Source: Photobacterium leiognathi
Lineage (GTDB): Bacteria; Pseudomonadota; Gammaproteobacteria; Enterobacterales; Vibrionaceae
Reading direction: 5' to 3'
Assembly (NCBI RefSeq): GCF_030685535.1
Contig: NZ_CP131601.1
Span: forward strand, 930,001-994,000
DNA length: 64,000 nucleotides
The notes beneath the pieces were generated by a model that was not told the DNA's origin, did not search any database, and saw only the letters and a program-made list of their open reading frames with translations. Shown here piece by piece: positions 44,669 to 53,887 of the stretch. Made by a program: the position numbers and the translations under genes. How positions within the stretch are numbered: the first letter of the stretch is position 1; each line of letters begins with the position of its first letter.

Positions 44669-45973
44669 ATGAAATTTCCAGGCCAACGAAAATCTAAGCA
44701 TTACTTCCCTGTACATGCTCGCGATCCACTTTTAAGTCAAACTAAACAAGAAAAACGTTTAGCTCGCACTCACGTTGTCGGTATTGACCAAACACTGGTT
44801 GATATTGAAGCTTATGTGGATGATGAATTCCTGGAACGTTACGAGTTAAGTAAAGGCCATTCATTGGTTATTACTGACGAGAAAGCAGAAGCGTTATATC
44901 AAGAATTAAAAGAAAACAATCTTGTTACCCACGAATTTGCTGGTGGCACGATTGGTAACACCCTGCACAACTACTCTGTGTTAGCGGATGACAAATCTGT
45001 TCTTCTTGGCGTGATGAGTAAAGACATTGAGATCGGTAGCTACGCTTACCGTTACCTATGTAACACATCAAGCCGTATGGACATGAACTACCTACAGCCT
45101 GTTGAGGGTCCTATTGGTCGTTGTTTTGCTCTTATCTCTAAAGACGGTGAACGTACGTTTGCTATCAACGAAGGTAAGATGAACCAACTAGCACCAGAAA
45201 GCATCCCTGAGTGTGTATTTGAAAATGCCTCTGCACTTGTTCTTACTGCTTATTTAGTTCGTTGTAAGCCTGGCGATCCAATGCCTGCTGCAACAATGCG
45301 CGCAATTGAATATGCGAAGAAATACGATGTGCCAGTAGTATTAACTTTGGGTACTAAGTTCGTGATCCAAGACGATCCTCAATGGTGGCGTGACTTCCTT
45401 CGCGATAACGTAACCCTTGTTGCGATGAACGAAGATGAAGGCGAAGCGCTAACAGGTGAATCAGATCCATTATTAGCGGCTGATAAAGCGCTAGAGTGGG
45501 TTGATCTTGTGCTATGTACTGCGGGTCCTGTTGGCCTTTATACGGCAGGTTACACGGAAGAAAATGCGAAGCGCGAAACAAGCCTTCCATTACTTCCAGG
45601 TGAAATTGCAGAATTTAACCGCTACGAATTTAGTCGTCCAATGCTAAAAGATGCGTGTGAAAACCCAATCAAGGTGTACTCACACATCGCACCATACATG
45701 GGCGGTCCTGAGCGCATTAAGAATACGAACGGTGCTGGTGATGGCGCACTATCTGCGTTGCTGCACGATATGTCTGCAAACCGTTACCACAAAGAAAACG
45801 TGCCAAATTCAAGTAAGCATCAATATTCTTTCCTAACTTACTCATCGTTCTCTCAGGTTTGTCTATATTCAAACCGTGTGAGCTATGAAGTATTGGCTCA
45901 ATACTCACCACGTTTATCTCGTGGCTTACCTGAGCGTGAAGATAGCTTGGAAGAAGCATACTGGGAACGTTAA
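44669..45973 (+). CDS. gsk: Inosine/guanosine kinase Gsk
   Basis: Gsk phosphorylates inosine and guanosine in purine salvage; it belongs to the PfkB/ribokinase family. The 434-residue length equals E. coli Gsk. Visible motifs are VVGIDQTLVDIEAYVDDEFL near the N-terminus, the substrate glycines EFAGGTIGNTLHNYSVL, and the catalytic region with the anion hole and base in NTNGAGDGALSALLHDM. The gene is intact to EDSLEEAYWER. Its terminator is split by the IS4-family element that begins 37 bases after the stop. Confidence 0.95.
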   Translation: MKFPGQRKSKHYFPVHARDPLLSQTKQEKRLARTHVVGIDQTLVDIEAYVDDEFLERYELSKGHSLVITDEKAEALYQELKENNLVTHEFAGGTIGNTLHNYSVLADDKSVLLGVMSKDIEIGSYAYRYLCNTSSRMDMNYLQPVEGPIGRCFALISKDGERTFAINEGKMNQLAPESIPECVFENASALVLTAYLVRCKPGDPMPAATMRAIEYAKKYDVPVVLTLGTKFVIQDDPQWWRDFLRDNVTLVAMNEDEGEALTGESDPLLAADKALEWVDLVLCTAGPVGLYTAGYTEENAKRETSLPLLPGEIAEFNRYEFSRPMLKDACENPIKVYSHIAPYMGGPERIKNTNGAGDGALSALLHDMSANRYHKENVPNSSKHQYSFLTYSSFSQVCLYSNRVSYEVLAQYSPRLSRGLPEREDSLEEAYWER

Positions 45974-45997
45974 GTTTCTTATGAATATAAAAAAACC

Positions 45998-46009
45998 GCC
46001 GATGATGGC
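45998..46009 (+). repeat. Left target-site duplication of IS copy 2
   Basis: GCCGATGATGGC, repeated at 47441-47452; it is the central hairpin of the former gsk/asnB terminator. Confidence 0.9.
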
Positions 46010-46018
46010 TAACACCTA

Positions 46019-47350
46019 TCACTTAAGGTGTTTGGAACGAACTGGATAACGAGTTTTATTGATACGAACGGCTCTCTGCTTGGGCCGTTTTTTTCTTTCA
46101 GGTAATATGTAACGCTTTACTTGTTTTCTCATTGCTCTCAGTTTTTGAGGAATTGAACCTGGCGAAGCGATGGCACACCACATTAATTCATCTTGAATAT
46201 CTCTTAACGCCATCATAAAACTTATCCGTAATGGTGAAACATTCGCTTCTGCCGCTATTCTACTTATTTCTAAGCGAACAAGATTATAAGCTATCAATAT
46301 TCCCCATATTTCTTGCTCAATACCTTCTACTGATTGACTACGCAATAATATTTCATCTTCAAGCATGTCATGTTTTATTTCACCATAACTGTTTTCTATC
46401 TCCCAACGTTCGAAATAAACATCAAGCAAAGCTTGATAGCTATAATGCTCACCAACTAAGGAAGTAAGAAGCCCTTGGATATGATATTTTTGAGTTTTTT
46501 CTGGATAAAGCACTAATCGAGCTTGCCATTTTTCAGGAAGGCTTGGGTCTTTAGCTCTTGCATATTTGGATACATCCATTTCTACAATCAAATCTCGTCC
46601 TGCTTCATCAAGCTGCTTAATGACGGTATATCGCGTATTTGATTTAATTGGAGTCATCCAATGACTCGAATCATGCTGACGTTGCCAATTAATCATCAAC
46701 TCGGCGCCAAGATAACATCGGTCAAAAATAGTTAAAGAATCTGGCGTTATTGAGGATATAAGCTGTTTAGCATAGTTCTCTTCACCAATATTGCTGGGAC
46801 CAAATGCTACGTTGTGTATTAATCGACTACGAAGGGAGCATAAAGCACATAACCTGACGATAGGGTATTCTGTATGCTGTATCTTACCGTGTTTGACATA
46901 CTGAAAGTGACTCGCTAATTCTGGAGTATCATGACTTCTAAATTGAGTTCCATCGACAGAGAAAAGGCGTAAGCCTTTCCATGTGTCTCCGCTATCTTCG
47001 GCTTTCGTCCAATATTTGGCAGTGAGTGAGAAAAGTGCTTTTAGAGGCTGTGCTGTCAATCGTTTTCGCGCCTGAGGGATAGCACTTGGTGCAATAGAAT
47101 CACCTTGTGATCGCGATAATTGCAAATCAAGTTTATTCAAGACATCGGTTATCGATCTATTACGATATAGGCCAATTCCAACGATTAACCAAACAACCAA
47201 TTCCGCAGGTAATTTTCGTCTGCGTATACTGGCCTTATTGGTTTCATCTAATGCTTGTTGAATCCACTCAAGAGGTAAGTCTCTTTGAAATAATGAGAGT
47301 GATTCTGGTGCTGCAAACGCATCTACATCAATGAGCCAATGTGACAACAT
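46019..47350 (-). CDS. IS4-family transposase (copy 2)
   Basis: The 443-residue product starting at 47350 (MLSHWLIDVDAF) is identical in amino-acid sequence to that of copy 1. It has the same DDE motifs (FSVDGTQF, IFDRCYLGAEL, YFERWEIENSYGEIK). The open frame runs to 47419 through the hairpin at 47353-47388. The frame is intact, so either copy could mobilise both. Confidence 0.93.
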   Translation of the reverse strand: MLSHWLIDVDAFAAPESLSLFQRDLPLEWIQQALDETNKASIRRRKLPAELVVWLIVGIGLYRNRSITDVLNKLDLQLSRSQGDSIAPSAIPQARKRLTAQPLKALFSLTAKYWTKAEDSGDTWKGLRLFSVDGTQFRSHDTPELASHFQYVKHGKIQHTEYPIVRLCALCSLRSRLIHNVAFGPSNIGEENYAKQLISSITPDSLTIFDRCYLGAELMINWQRQHDSSHWMTPIKSNTRYTVIKQLDEAGRDLIVEMDVSKYARAKDPSLPEKWQARLVLYPEKTQKYHIQGLLTSLVGEHYSYQALLDVYFERWEIENSYGEIKHDMLEDEILLRSQSVEGIEQEIWGILIAYNLVRLEISRIAAEANVSPLRISFMMALRDIQDELMWCAIASPGSIPQKLRAMRKQVKRYILPERKKRPKQRAVRINKTRYPVRSKHLK

Positions 47351-47352
47351 AA

Positions 47353-47388
47353 AAAATACCCCCAGTTTTGCAAAACTGAGGGTATTTT
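47353..47388 (-). terminator. Hairpin ahead of the transposase start (copy 2)
   Basis: Same 18-base-arm hairpin as in copy 1 at the corresponding position. Confidence 0.6.
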
Positions 47389-47440
47389 TAACTATCTGAA
47401 AGATCGTGCAACCAATCAATTTCTTAAGTGATAGGTGTTA

Positions 47441-47452
47441 GCCGATGATGGC
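47441..47452 (+). repeat. Right target-site duplication of IS copy 2
   Basis: GCCGATGATGGC, identical to 45998-46009, followed by GGTTTTTTATT, the other half of the disrupted terminator. Confidence 0.9.
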
Positions 47453-47483
47453 GGTTTTTTATTATCTGCAATTTAGAGCAAGA

Positions 47484-49154
47484 TTATTTTTTGTAAGCTT
47501 CGTTGTGAACTGCAGCCACTGCACGACCTGATGGATCTGCCGCGTTCTTAAAGCTCTCATCCCATTCAATGGCTTTGGCACTTGAACAAGCGATAGATGG
47601 ACCACCCGGTACACATTTTGCCGCACTTTCTAGTGGGAACAACTCTTCAAAGATCTCACGGTATGCGTAACCTTCTTTGGTTGTTGGTGTGTTGTAAGGG
47701 AAGCGATAAGCCGCAGTTTCAAGCTGTTGATCTGTTACTTTTTCTTCTGCCACTTCTTTTAGGGTATCGATCCAGCTGTAACCTACACCATCAGAGAACT
47801 GCTCTTTTTGACGCCATGCGATAGATTCTGGTAGGTAGTGTTCAAAACACTCACGAAGGATGTGTTTCTCCATCTTGCCATTACCACACATCTTATCTTC
47901 TGGGTTTAGGCGCATTGCTACATCGATAAATTCTTTATCTAGGAATGGTACACGACCTTCAACACCCCATGCCGCTAGTGATTTGTTAGCACGTGCACAG
48001 TCAAACATGTTAAGCGCAAGTAGCTTACGTACTGTTTCTTCGTGGAACTCTTTCGCGTTTGGCGCTTTGTGGAAGTATAAGTAGCCACCGAAGATTTCAT
48101 CTGCGCCTTCACCTGAAAGTACCATCTTGATACCCATTGCCTTTATCTTACGACCCATTAGGAACATTGGGGTAGAAGCACGGATTGTCGTTACATCGTA
48201 AGTTTCAATGTGGTAAATCACATCACGAATGGCATCTAGACCTTCTTGAATGGTGTATGTCATTTCGTGGTGAACGGTACCAATTTGATCAGCAACTTCA
48301 CGAGCGGCTTTTAGATCCGGTGCTCCTTCAAGACCCACAGCAAATGAGTGAAGTTGTACGTACCATGCTGCTGATTTTTCATCATCTTCAATACGCATTG
48401 CGGCAAAACGTTTAGCCACTGCAGAGGTGATAGATGAATCTAAACCACCTGATAGTAGTACGCCGTAAGGTACGTCTGTCATTAACTGGCGTTTAACGGC
48501 AGCTTCTAGTGCTTCAGTTAGTTCTTCTTTGCTGGTGGTATTACCTTGAACTGCTGCGTATTCGTTCCAATCACGAATGTAGTAGCGCTGTGGTTCTGCA
48601 TCTGCACTGCCGTAGTAACAACCAGGAGGGAATTCACTTACGGTTTTACAAACAGGTACAAGTGCTTTCATTTCAGAAGCAACATAGAAGTTACCATGTT
48701 CATCGTAACCTTGGTAAAGCGGGATGATACCAATGTGGTCACGACCGATCAGGTAAGTGTCTTTTTCTTCATCGTACAGTACGAATGCGAAAATACCGTT
48801 TAGCTCTTCAAGTAGGGCTTCGCCCATGTCTTGGTATAGGGCTAGGATCACTTCACAGTCTGAATCTGTTTGGAATTCGTATTTGCCTTCGTAGCGAGCA
48901 CGGATTTCTTTGTGGTTGTAGATTTCACCGTTAACCGCAAGAATTAATTTTTTATCTGGGCTATATAGCGGTTGTGCACCACTGTTTAAGCCAACAATCG
49001 CAAGACGCTCATGAGCAAGGATTGCATTATCTGATGAGTAAATACCTGACCAGTCAGGACCACGATGACGAAGCTTTTTCGACATCTCTAATGCGATAGG
49101 GCGCAATGCCGCTGCATCGCTCTTAATGTCTAGGATCCCAAATACTGAACACAT
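47484..49154 (-). CDS. asnB: Asparagine synthetase B (glutamine-hydrolysing)
   Basis: AsnB makes asparagine from aspartate, ATP and glutamine. The catalytic Cys of the glutaminase domain is residue 2 (MCSVFGILDIK). Glutamine-site residues RLAIVGL and VNGEIYNHKE are present. The synthetase domain has the PP-loop VLLSGGLDSSITSAV and SGEGADEIFGGYLYFH. The 556-residue length agrees with E. coli AsnB (554). Codons are those of an expressed gene. It ends 31 bases from the IS; its terminator was probably shared with gsk and is now split. Confidence 0.96.
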   Translation of the reverse strand: MCSVFGILDIKSDAAALRPIALEMSKKLRHRGPDWSGIYSSDNAILAHERLAIVGLNSGAQPLYSPDKKLILAVNGEIYNHKEIRARYEGKYEFQTDSDCEVILALYQDMGEALLEELNGIFAFVLYDEEKDTYLIGRDHIGIIPLYQGYDEHGNFYVASEMKALVPVCKTVSEFPPGCYYGSADAEPQRYYIRDWNEYAAVQGNTTSKEELTEALEAAVKRQLMTDVPYGVLLSGGLDSSITSAVAKRFAAMRIEDDEKSAAWYVQLHSFAVGLEGAPDLKAAREVADQIGTVHHEMTYTIQEGLDAIRDVIYHIETYDVTTIRASTPMFLMGRKIKAMGIKMVLSGEGADEIFGGYLYFHKAPNAKEFHEETVRKLLALNMFDCARANKSLAAWGVEGRVPFLDKEFIDVAMRLNPEDKMCGNGKMEKHILRECFEHYLPESIAWRQKEQFSDGVGYSWIDTLKEVAEEKVTDQQLETAAYRFPYNTPTTKEGYAYREIFEELFPLESAAKCVPGGPSIACSSAKAIEWDESFKNAADPSGRAVAAVHNEAYKK

Positions 49155-49474
49155 AGTAAAATCACTCCAACGTTATATCTTTTTATATCCATAAATGCGG
49201 AAACACGAGTTGTAATTAAAAAGTAGGAATAATGAAAACAAAACTTTTTTAATTTGTGCGTTTCTCTTTGATTGTTAAAATTGCGTATTCTGAGGAGAAT
49301 TGCAATAAAAAATCTTCAATCCATTAAATTAAAACGTATTAGGTGAATAATATTCAGTAAAAGCATTTTTAACTGAATTTTTTCTATTTGGTTTGGCTTT
49401 TTATTTTAAAAAAATAAACAGTAATGGTGGGTACTGTTTATTTTTAGCTGCGAAATAAGGTGATACTGAGGAGC
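49155..49474. other. Intergenic region upstream of asnB
   Basis: The 320 AT-rich bases contain the asnB promoter region and the end of the antiporter unit. I see no small gene, repeat or clear terminator. Confidence 0.4.
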
Positions 49475-51067
49475 TTAAGGTTGCAGTGGCGTGATGTCAG
49501 GCTTTAAGTGATCGCACACATTACGAGCAAAACCACTACCTGCCTCGCTATAAATATTAAATGCGGCATCAATACCTTGTTCATACAACAATTCTTCATC
49601 GTCGTTATACTGAGCAATCGCGGCAATTTTTCCTTTAAAGTCACGTGCTTTGATTTGCTCTAGTGCATAGACGTTAGCTTGGCTATGTGGCATTGCTAGT
49701 AAAATAAGTTTAATGCGTTTTTTACTGATCACACGGGCCCAGAAATCAGGGTCAGTGGCATCGCCTTGAATAACGTTACGGCCTTCTTTACGTTGCTGCT
49801 CTGCTGATTCTTCGCGGGTTTCAACGCCGATGATTTGCTTGCCGTAGCGAGCTTGCAATTCATCGTAAGCCCCTGTACCTATGCGCCCCATACCAAGAAT
49901 CAACACTTTTGATTGACCAAGATCGATCAATTTATCGTCGGCATTTAACTTTTCGGGTTCAAATTCTTTTAGCCACTTCGAAGCTTCAGTATAAAGCTTG
50001 TGGCTCATGCTATTGAGTGGTGCAGCTAGCAAAAATGAGAACGAAACAGCAATAGCAATCGCGACTAAGAAAGTGCCGGGCAGTAGTCCCATTTTATAAG
50101 CGACGCCACCGACAATTAAACCAAACTCACTGTAGTTAAATAGAGTGAGGGTAGCGAGCATAGAAGTACGTACGCGATAGCGACATAAGTGGAAAACGCC
50201 GTAATACAAGATGCCTTTTAGTGGTAACAACAGTAATAAGACAAATGCCATTAATAGACCGTTAATGGTCGGGGTTTCTGAAAGGCCAATGTTTAAGAAG
50301 AAACAAACCAGTAGTAGCTCTTTAAAGTTAAATAATGATTTTGCCATTTCAGATGATTTAGGGTGTCCTGCCATCAACATGCCGACGACCAGTGCGCCCA
50401 AATCGGGTTTCATACCGACCGACTTAAACAACCAAGCACCCAGTACTAACGCAAGGGTAATCGCGTAAAGCACTAAAATTTCACCGTGACAAGCTTTATC
50501 TAAGATTTTGTACAGTAAAGGTCTTAGTAGTGGTAAAGCGAATAAACCAAGGGCATAGATTTCTGGCATTTTGCCACTAGAAATCGTAAGGAAGATAACG
50601 GCAAAGATATCCTGCATAACCAGAATACCGATAGACACAGTACCGTATTTGGCGTTTAGCTCGCCTTTTTCTTGTAATAGCTTGATAGCAAAAACAGTAC
50701 TAGAAAAAGACAGCGCAAAACCAATAAGAATAAGTTGGCTAAAGTCCATGTCGCTAAACATGGTTAAGCCAAGTTGCTTTAATACTAATAAGCAAAGGGT
50801 GAATAAAGAAGTAGAAAGTAGGTTATGTAAGGTTGCACCGCCCCAGACTTCTTTTTTCAGTAGTGATTTAACATCTAATTTAAGGCCGATGGTAAACAGA
50901 AGTAGGGTGACACCTAAATCCGCGAGGGTGTCTAAAGCGGGTGTTGAGTTTAATCCAAAACTATTAAGGCTGAAACCTGCAACAAGAAATCCAACAAGAG
51001 GCGGAAGTTTGCAGCGTAATGCGATAAAACCAATGATAAAAGCCGTAATTATGTAGATAAATTCCAT
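49475..51067 (-). CDS. CPA2-family cation:proton antiporter with TrkA-N domain (KefC/YbaL-like)
   Basis: ATG 51067 (MEFIYIITAFIIGFIALRCKLPPLVGFLVAGF) gives 530 residues; the frame continues to 51145. About 12 membrane segments form a Na+/H+-exchanger fold, including ADLGVTLLLFTIGLKLDVKSLL and KPDLGALVVGMLMAGHPKS. A cytoplasmic NAD-binding TrkA-N domain follows (KVLILGMGRIGTGAYDEL, then VIQGDATDPDFW). Family members are K+ or Na+ antiporters or glutathione-gated efflux systems. Ion specificity is not readable. It lies downstream of nagC, separated by a hairpin. Confidence 0.88.
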   Translation of the reverse strand: MEFIYIITAFIIGFIALRCKLPPLVGFLVAGFSLNSFGLNSTPALDTLADLGVTLLLFTIGLKLDVKSLLKKEVWGGATLHNLLSTSLFTLCLLVLKQLGLTMFSDMDFSQLILIGFALSFSSTVFAIKLLQEKGELNAKYGTVSIGILVMQDIFAVIFLTISSGKMPEIYALGLFALPLLRPLLYKILDKACHGEILVLYAITLALVLGAWLFKSVGMKPDLGALVVGMLMAGHPKSSEMAKSLFNFKELLLVCFFLNIGLSETPTINGLLMAFVLLLLLPLKGILYYGVFHLCRYRVRTSMLATLTLFNYSEFGLIVGGVAYKMGLLPGTFLVAIAIAVSFSFLLAAPLNSMSHKLYTEASKWLKEFEPEKLNADDKLIDLGQSKVLILGMGRIGTGAYDELQARYGKQIIGVETREESAEQQRKEGRNVIQGDATDPDFWARVISKKRIKLILLAMPHSQANVYALEQIKARDFKGKIAAIAQYNDDEELLYEQGIDAAFNIYSEAGSGFARNVCDHLKPDITPLQP

Positions 51068-51122
51068 ATCTTGTACAACATCCTTGCAAGATAGTGTGGT
51101 TGTCAATTGTCTATAGCCAATG

Positions 51123-51160
51123 ACACAAAGGGGTGTATTAAACAATACACCCCTTTGTGT
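51123..51160. terminator. Perfect 17-bp hairpin after nagC
   Basis: ACACAAAGGGGTGTATT and its exact complement are separated by AAAC. It has no strong T run, so it could be a terminator or a stability/processing hairpin between nagC and the antiporter gene. Confidence 0.6.
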
Positions 51161-51182
51161 TGCTATGAACTTAATGTGGTGT

Positions 51183-52397
51183 TTAGTCTTCTAATAATCG
51201 CTGTAATAACACACCGTTAAGCATGGCACGCTTAATCATTGAAAACGCACCAATAGTTGGCTGGTTATAAAGCTCTGATGCCACAATTGGGAGCCCTTGG
51301 TTAAACTTAGATAATGATTGTGTTTCAACACAACGACGGATCGCAGGAAAAACAATGTCTTGCGCTTGAGTAATATTACCCGCCAGAATAATTTTCTGTG
51401 GGTTAAACAAGTTGATCGTCATTGCTAAGGCTTTACCAAGCTGATTACCCACTCTGATAAGTGCTTGAGTTGCCAGTGCATCCCCTTTAACAGCCGCATC
51501 GCAAATAGCTGGCATCGTTAGATCTTCTAACTCTTGTAGTGAGCTAGGGTAGCCTTGGTCAAGTAAGTGCTGTACGTGTTTAACCACTGCAGGATCAGCT
51601 GCGACGGTTTCTAAACAACCAAAGTTACCGCACTGGCATTTATCACCCAGTGGATCGATCTGAATATGACCTATTTCCCCAACGTTACGGTTGTATCCAA
51701 GGAATACTTGACCATTAACGATGATCCCAGCCCCTGTACCGTGATGCACACTGACTAAGATTGAATCTTTACAATCACGACTTGCGCCAAAGTAGTGCTC
51801 AGCCAATGCTAGACCACGAATGTCATTACCGACAAAACAAATAACACCAAACTGTTTGTTAATAATGTCTGCTAATGGGAAATCATGAACATCAATATGT
51901 GGCATATATTCAACAATACCATGCTCAGGGTTAACCAAACCTGGCAGCGCAATACCAAATGCAACTAATTCTTTCATTACATTTTGGTTATTGTTGATAA
52001 AGTTTTGGATATGTTCAATTAATCCATCAGTCAAAGCTTGTTGATCGGAATAAGAGAATGGGTGAGCAGTACCTGTGATATGGGTACCACTTAAATCATA
52101 AAGGGTGATTTCGATATAATTCCGACCAATTCGTACAGCAATAGAGTGGAATGCCGCTGATTCAGTCGTCAACGATATTGCTCGTCGTCCATCGGTTGAT
52201 GCTTGTTGTGCGACTTCTTTGATTAGTCCACGTTCAAGTAACTGGCGGGTGATTTTCGTAACACTCGCAGGTGCAAGCTGACTAACATCTGCGACTTGAA
52301 TACGTGAAATAGGGCCTTGTAAGTCGATCAATCGATATACAGCTGCACTATTGAGCTGTTTTACAAGATCAACATTACCAATTTGTCCGCCTGTCAT
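51183..52397 (-). CDS. nagC: N-acetylglucosamine repressor NagC (ROK family)
   Basis: NagC represses amino-sugar and chitin-use genes and is released by GlcNAc-6-phosphate. The 404-residue protein starts MTGGQIGNVDLVKQLNSAAVYRLI and has the N-terminal helix-turn-helix QLAPASVTKITRQLLERGLI. The ROK domain follows, with VHHGTGAGIIVNGQVFLG and the zinc cluster CQCGNFGCLET. It is very similar to E. coli NagC (406) through the end AIGAFSMIKRAMLNGVLLQRLLE. The likely targets in this window are nagB, nagE and chb. Confidence 0.96.
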   Translation of the reverse strand: MTGGQIGNVDLVKQLNSAAVYRLIDLQGPISRIQVADVSQLAPASVTKITRQLLERGLIKEVAQQASTDGRRAISLTTESAAFHSIAVRIGRNYIEITLYDLSGTHITGTAHPFSYSDQQALTDGLIEHIQNFINNNQNVMKELVAFGIALPGLVNPEHGIVEYMPHIDVHDFPLADIINKQFGVICFVGNDIRGLALAEHYFGASRDCKDSILVSVHHGTGAGIIVNGQVFLGYNRNVGEIGHIQIDPLGDKCQCGNFGCLETVAADPAVVKHVQHLLDQGYPSSLQELEDLTMPAICDAAVKGDALATQALIRVGNQLGKALAMTINLFNPQKIILAGNITQAQDIVFPAIRRCVETQSLSKFNQGLPIVASELYNQPTIGAFSMIKRAMLNGVLLQRLLED

Positions 52398-52829
52398 AAT
52401 TAGTTCTGCTCATTTTCACTGTTAATAATGTCGTTTGAATGAGGCAGTATACATCAGGTTCGTTACTACCTGATGTTCACTGCATTCAATACGTTCCCTA
52501 GTCATCAACACTGTCTCTATTCATTGTTATTAGTGTTGATGGGCTGTGTGTGTCTTTTTATGTATACAACAGCCTTCAAGGTAATATACCTGTGTTGTTG
52601 CAAAAAGAAAGTTATCGAGGATTACGCCTGCTTGAGCTGTGGCATTGGTCACTAAAACTAAGGGATTATGGTGTTAGTAGCGATTGGTCTTATAAATGTT
52701 CGGATTGTCAGTAGTTTTTAGTGCAGTTTATAAAAGAGTGAAGGTGATGGTTATCAAAATGGGCTTTTTTAGATAGAAATAAAAACGCCGTCAATATTGA
52801 CGGCGTAATATTACCACTTTAATGGATGA
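52398..52829. other. Gap between nagC and nagB, possible gene relic
   Basis: A palindromic ATACATCAGG...CCTGATGTTCA lies near 52450-52476. A GTG-initiated frame (about 52548-52715, ending LKLRDYGVSSDWSYKCSDCQ) looks partly protein-like but has no good start, and the 60-codon frame 52473-52655 overlaps it. I cannot support a gene; it may be a decayed one. The nagB terminator closes the gap. Confidence 0.35.
52780..52806 (-). terminator. nagB terminator
   Basis: The perfect palindrome ACGCCGTCAATATTGACGGC then GT runs into TTTTTATTTC on the minus strand. Confidence 0.85.
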
Positions 52830-53630
52830 TTAAAGGTGGTTGATGTTCTCAGCTTCTAGCTCTTGGAAGTACTTAACTGTCTTCACTTTAAGCTCTTGCG
52901 TTGCTGGCTCATCACAAACAATCATTGATTTAGGGTGTAGCTGAAGTGCAGATACAGTCCATAGGTGGTTTACGCTACCTTCAACAGCTGCTTCTAGTGC
53001 TTGCGCTTTGTTGTGGACAGTGATCAGAATCATTACTTCTTCAGAATCAAGTAGTGTACCAACACCGATAGTTAGCGAGTACTTAGGTACTTGGTTGATA
53101 TCGCCATCGAAGAAACGAGAGTTAGCAATACGCGTTTCGTGCGTTAGTGTTTTGATACGTGTACGAGAAGCAAGAGAAGATGCAGGCTCGTTAAATGCGA
53201 TGTGACCGTCGTTACCTACGCCACCCATGAATAGGTTGATTTTACCGTAAGATTTGATCTTATCTTCGTAACGTTGGCACTCAGCAACGTGATCTTCTGC
53301 GTTACCGTCAAGAAGGTTGATGTTCTCTTCTTGGATGTCAACGTGGTTAAAGAAGTTGTTGTACATGAAGTTACGGTATGATTCTGGGTGATCTGCAGGC
53401 ATGCCTACGTACTCATCCATGTTGAAAGTAACAACATGCTTAAAGCTTACTTCGCCAGCTTCGTATAGCTCAATAAGACGCTTGTAAGTTGCAAGTGGTG
53501 TACCACCAGTTGGCAGACCAAGAACGAATGGACGCTCAGCTGTAGGTTCAAACTTATTGATGCGATCTGCAATGTAGCGCGCTGACCATAAACCAACATC
53601 TTTAGCGTTATTAAGCGGGATTAGTCTCAC
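52830..53630 (-). CDS. nagB: Glucosamine-6-phosphate deaminase
   Basis: NagB converts glucosamine-6-phosphate to fructose-6-phosphate and ammonia. The 266-residue length equals E. coli NagB. Seen are [20 protein letters not shown], the active-site [10 protein letters not shown] (with the catalytic aspartate), [21 protein letters not shown] and the allosteric-region [13 protein letters not shown]. The C-terminus ends [13 protein letters not shown]. It is divergent from nagE across a region with CRP- and NagC-type sites. nagA is not in this cluster, unlike E. coli nagBACD. Confidence 0.97.
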   Translation of the reverse strand: MRLIPLNNAKDVGLWSARYIADRINKFEPTAERPFVLGLPTGGTPLATYKRLIELYEAGEVSFKHVVTFNMDEYVGMPADHPESYRNFMYNNFFNHVDIQEENINLLDGNAEDHVAECQRYEDKIKSYGKINLFMGGVGNDGHIAFNEPASSLASRTRIKTLTHETRIANSRFFDGDINQVPKYSLTIGVGTLLDSEEVMILITVHNKAQALEAAVEGSVNHLWTVSALQLHPKSMIVCDEPATQELKVKTVKYFQELEAENINHL

Positions 53631-53751
53631 GTTGATACCTCGTTGAAGAAAGTTAAAACAGGAAAAATCTTAGCGACATAGCGCCTTTGTTTCGAATGAT
53701 AAAATAAGTTTTATGATCGAGCTAGCAAAATCACTCAGTTCTGACCTCCGT

Positions 53752-53769
53752 CGGTGATTGAGATCACAA
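53752..53769 (+). promoter_or_regulatory. CRP site between nagB and nagE
   Basis: GTGA-N6-TCAC (53754-53767, GGTGATTGAGATCACAAA) matches the CRP consensus TGTGA-N6-TCACA well. Confidence 0.65.
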
Positions 53770-53780
53770 ATGGTGAGCTT

Positions 53781-53802
53781 TTAATTTGCGGGGCGAAATT
53801 AA
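53781..53802 (+). promoter_or_regulatory. Putative NagC operator between nagB and nagE
   Basis: TTAATTTGC-GGGG-CGAAATTAA is a near-perfect palindrome of the A/T-rich, CG-flanked type bound by NagC/Mlc. It lies just downstream of the CRP site, fitting dual control by GlcNAc and cAMP. Confidence 0.6.
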
Positions 53803-53887
53803 TTTCTTAAACTGCGAATAACTTAAACGGATAGCCATAAAACAGTTATTCAAATCGCATCTAAGAAAACCATAGGGGGAACTAAGG

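Larger units (their letters stand above)
46010..47440 (-). mobile_element. IS4-family insertion sequence, copy 2 (1431 bp)
   Basis: Same length, ends (TAACACCTATCACTTAAG inverted repeats) and transposase as copy 1, in the same orientation 29,978 bp away. It has a 12-bp target duplication, so this family makes 11-12-bp duplications. The element split an intergenic bidirectional terminator. Confidence 0.95.

Noticed and set aside
52473..52715. Overlapping small + strand frames between nagC and nagB
   Set aside because: Neither has a good start, and they overlap in different frames; at most a decayed gene.
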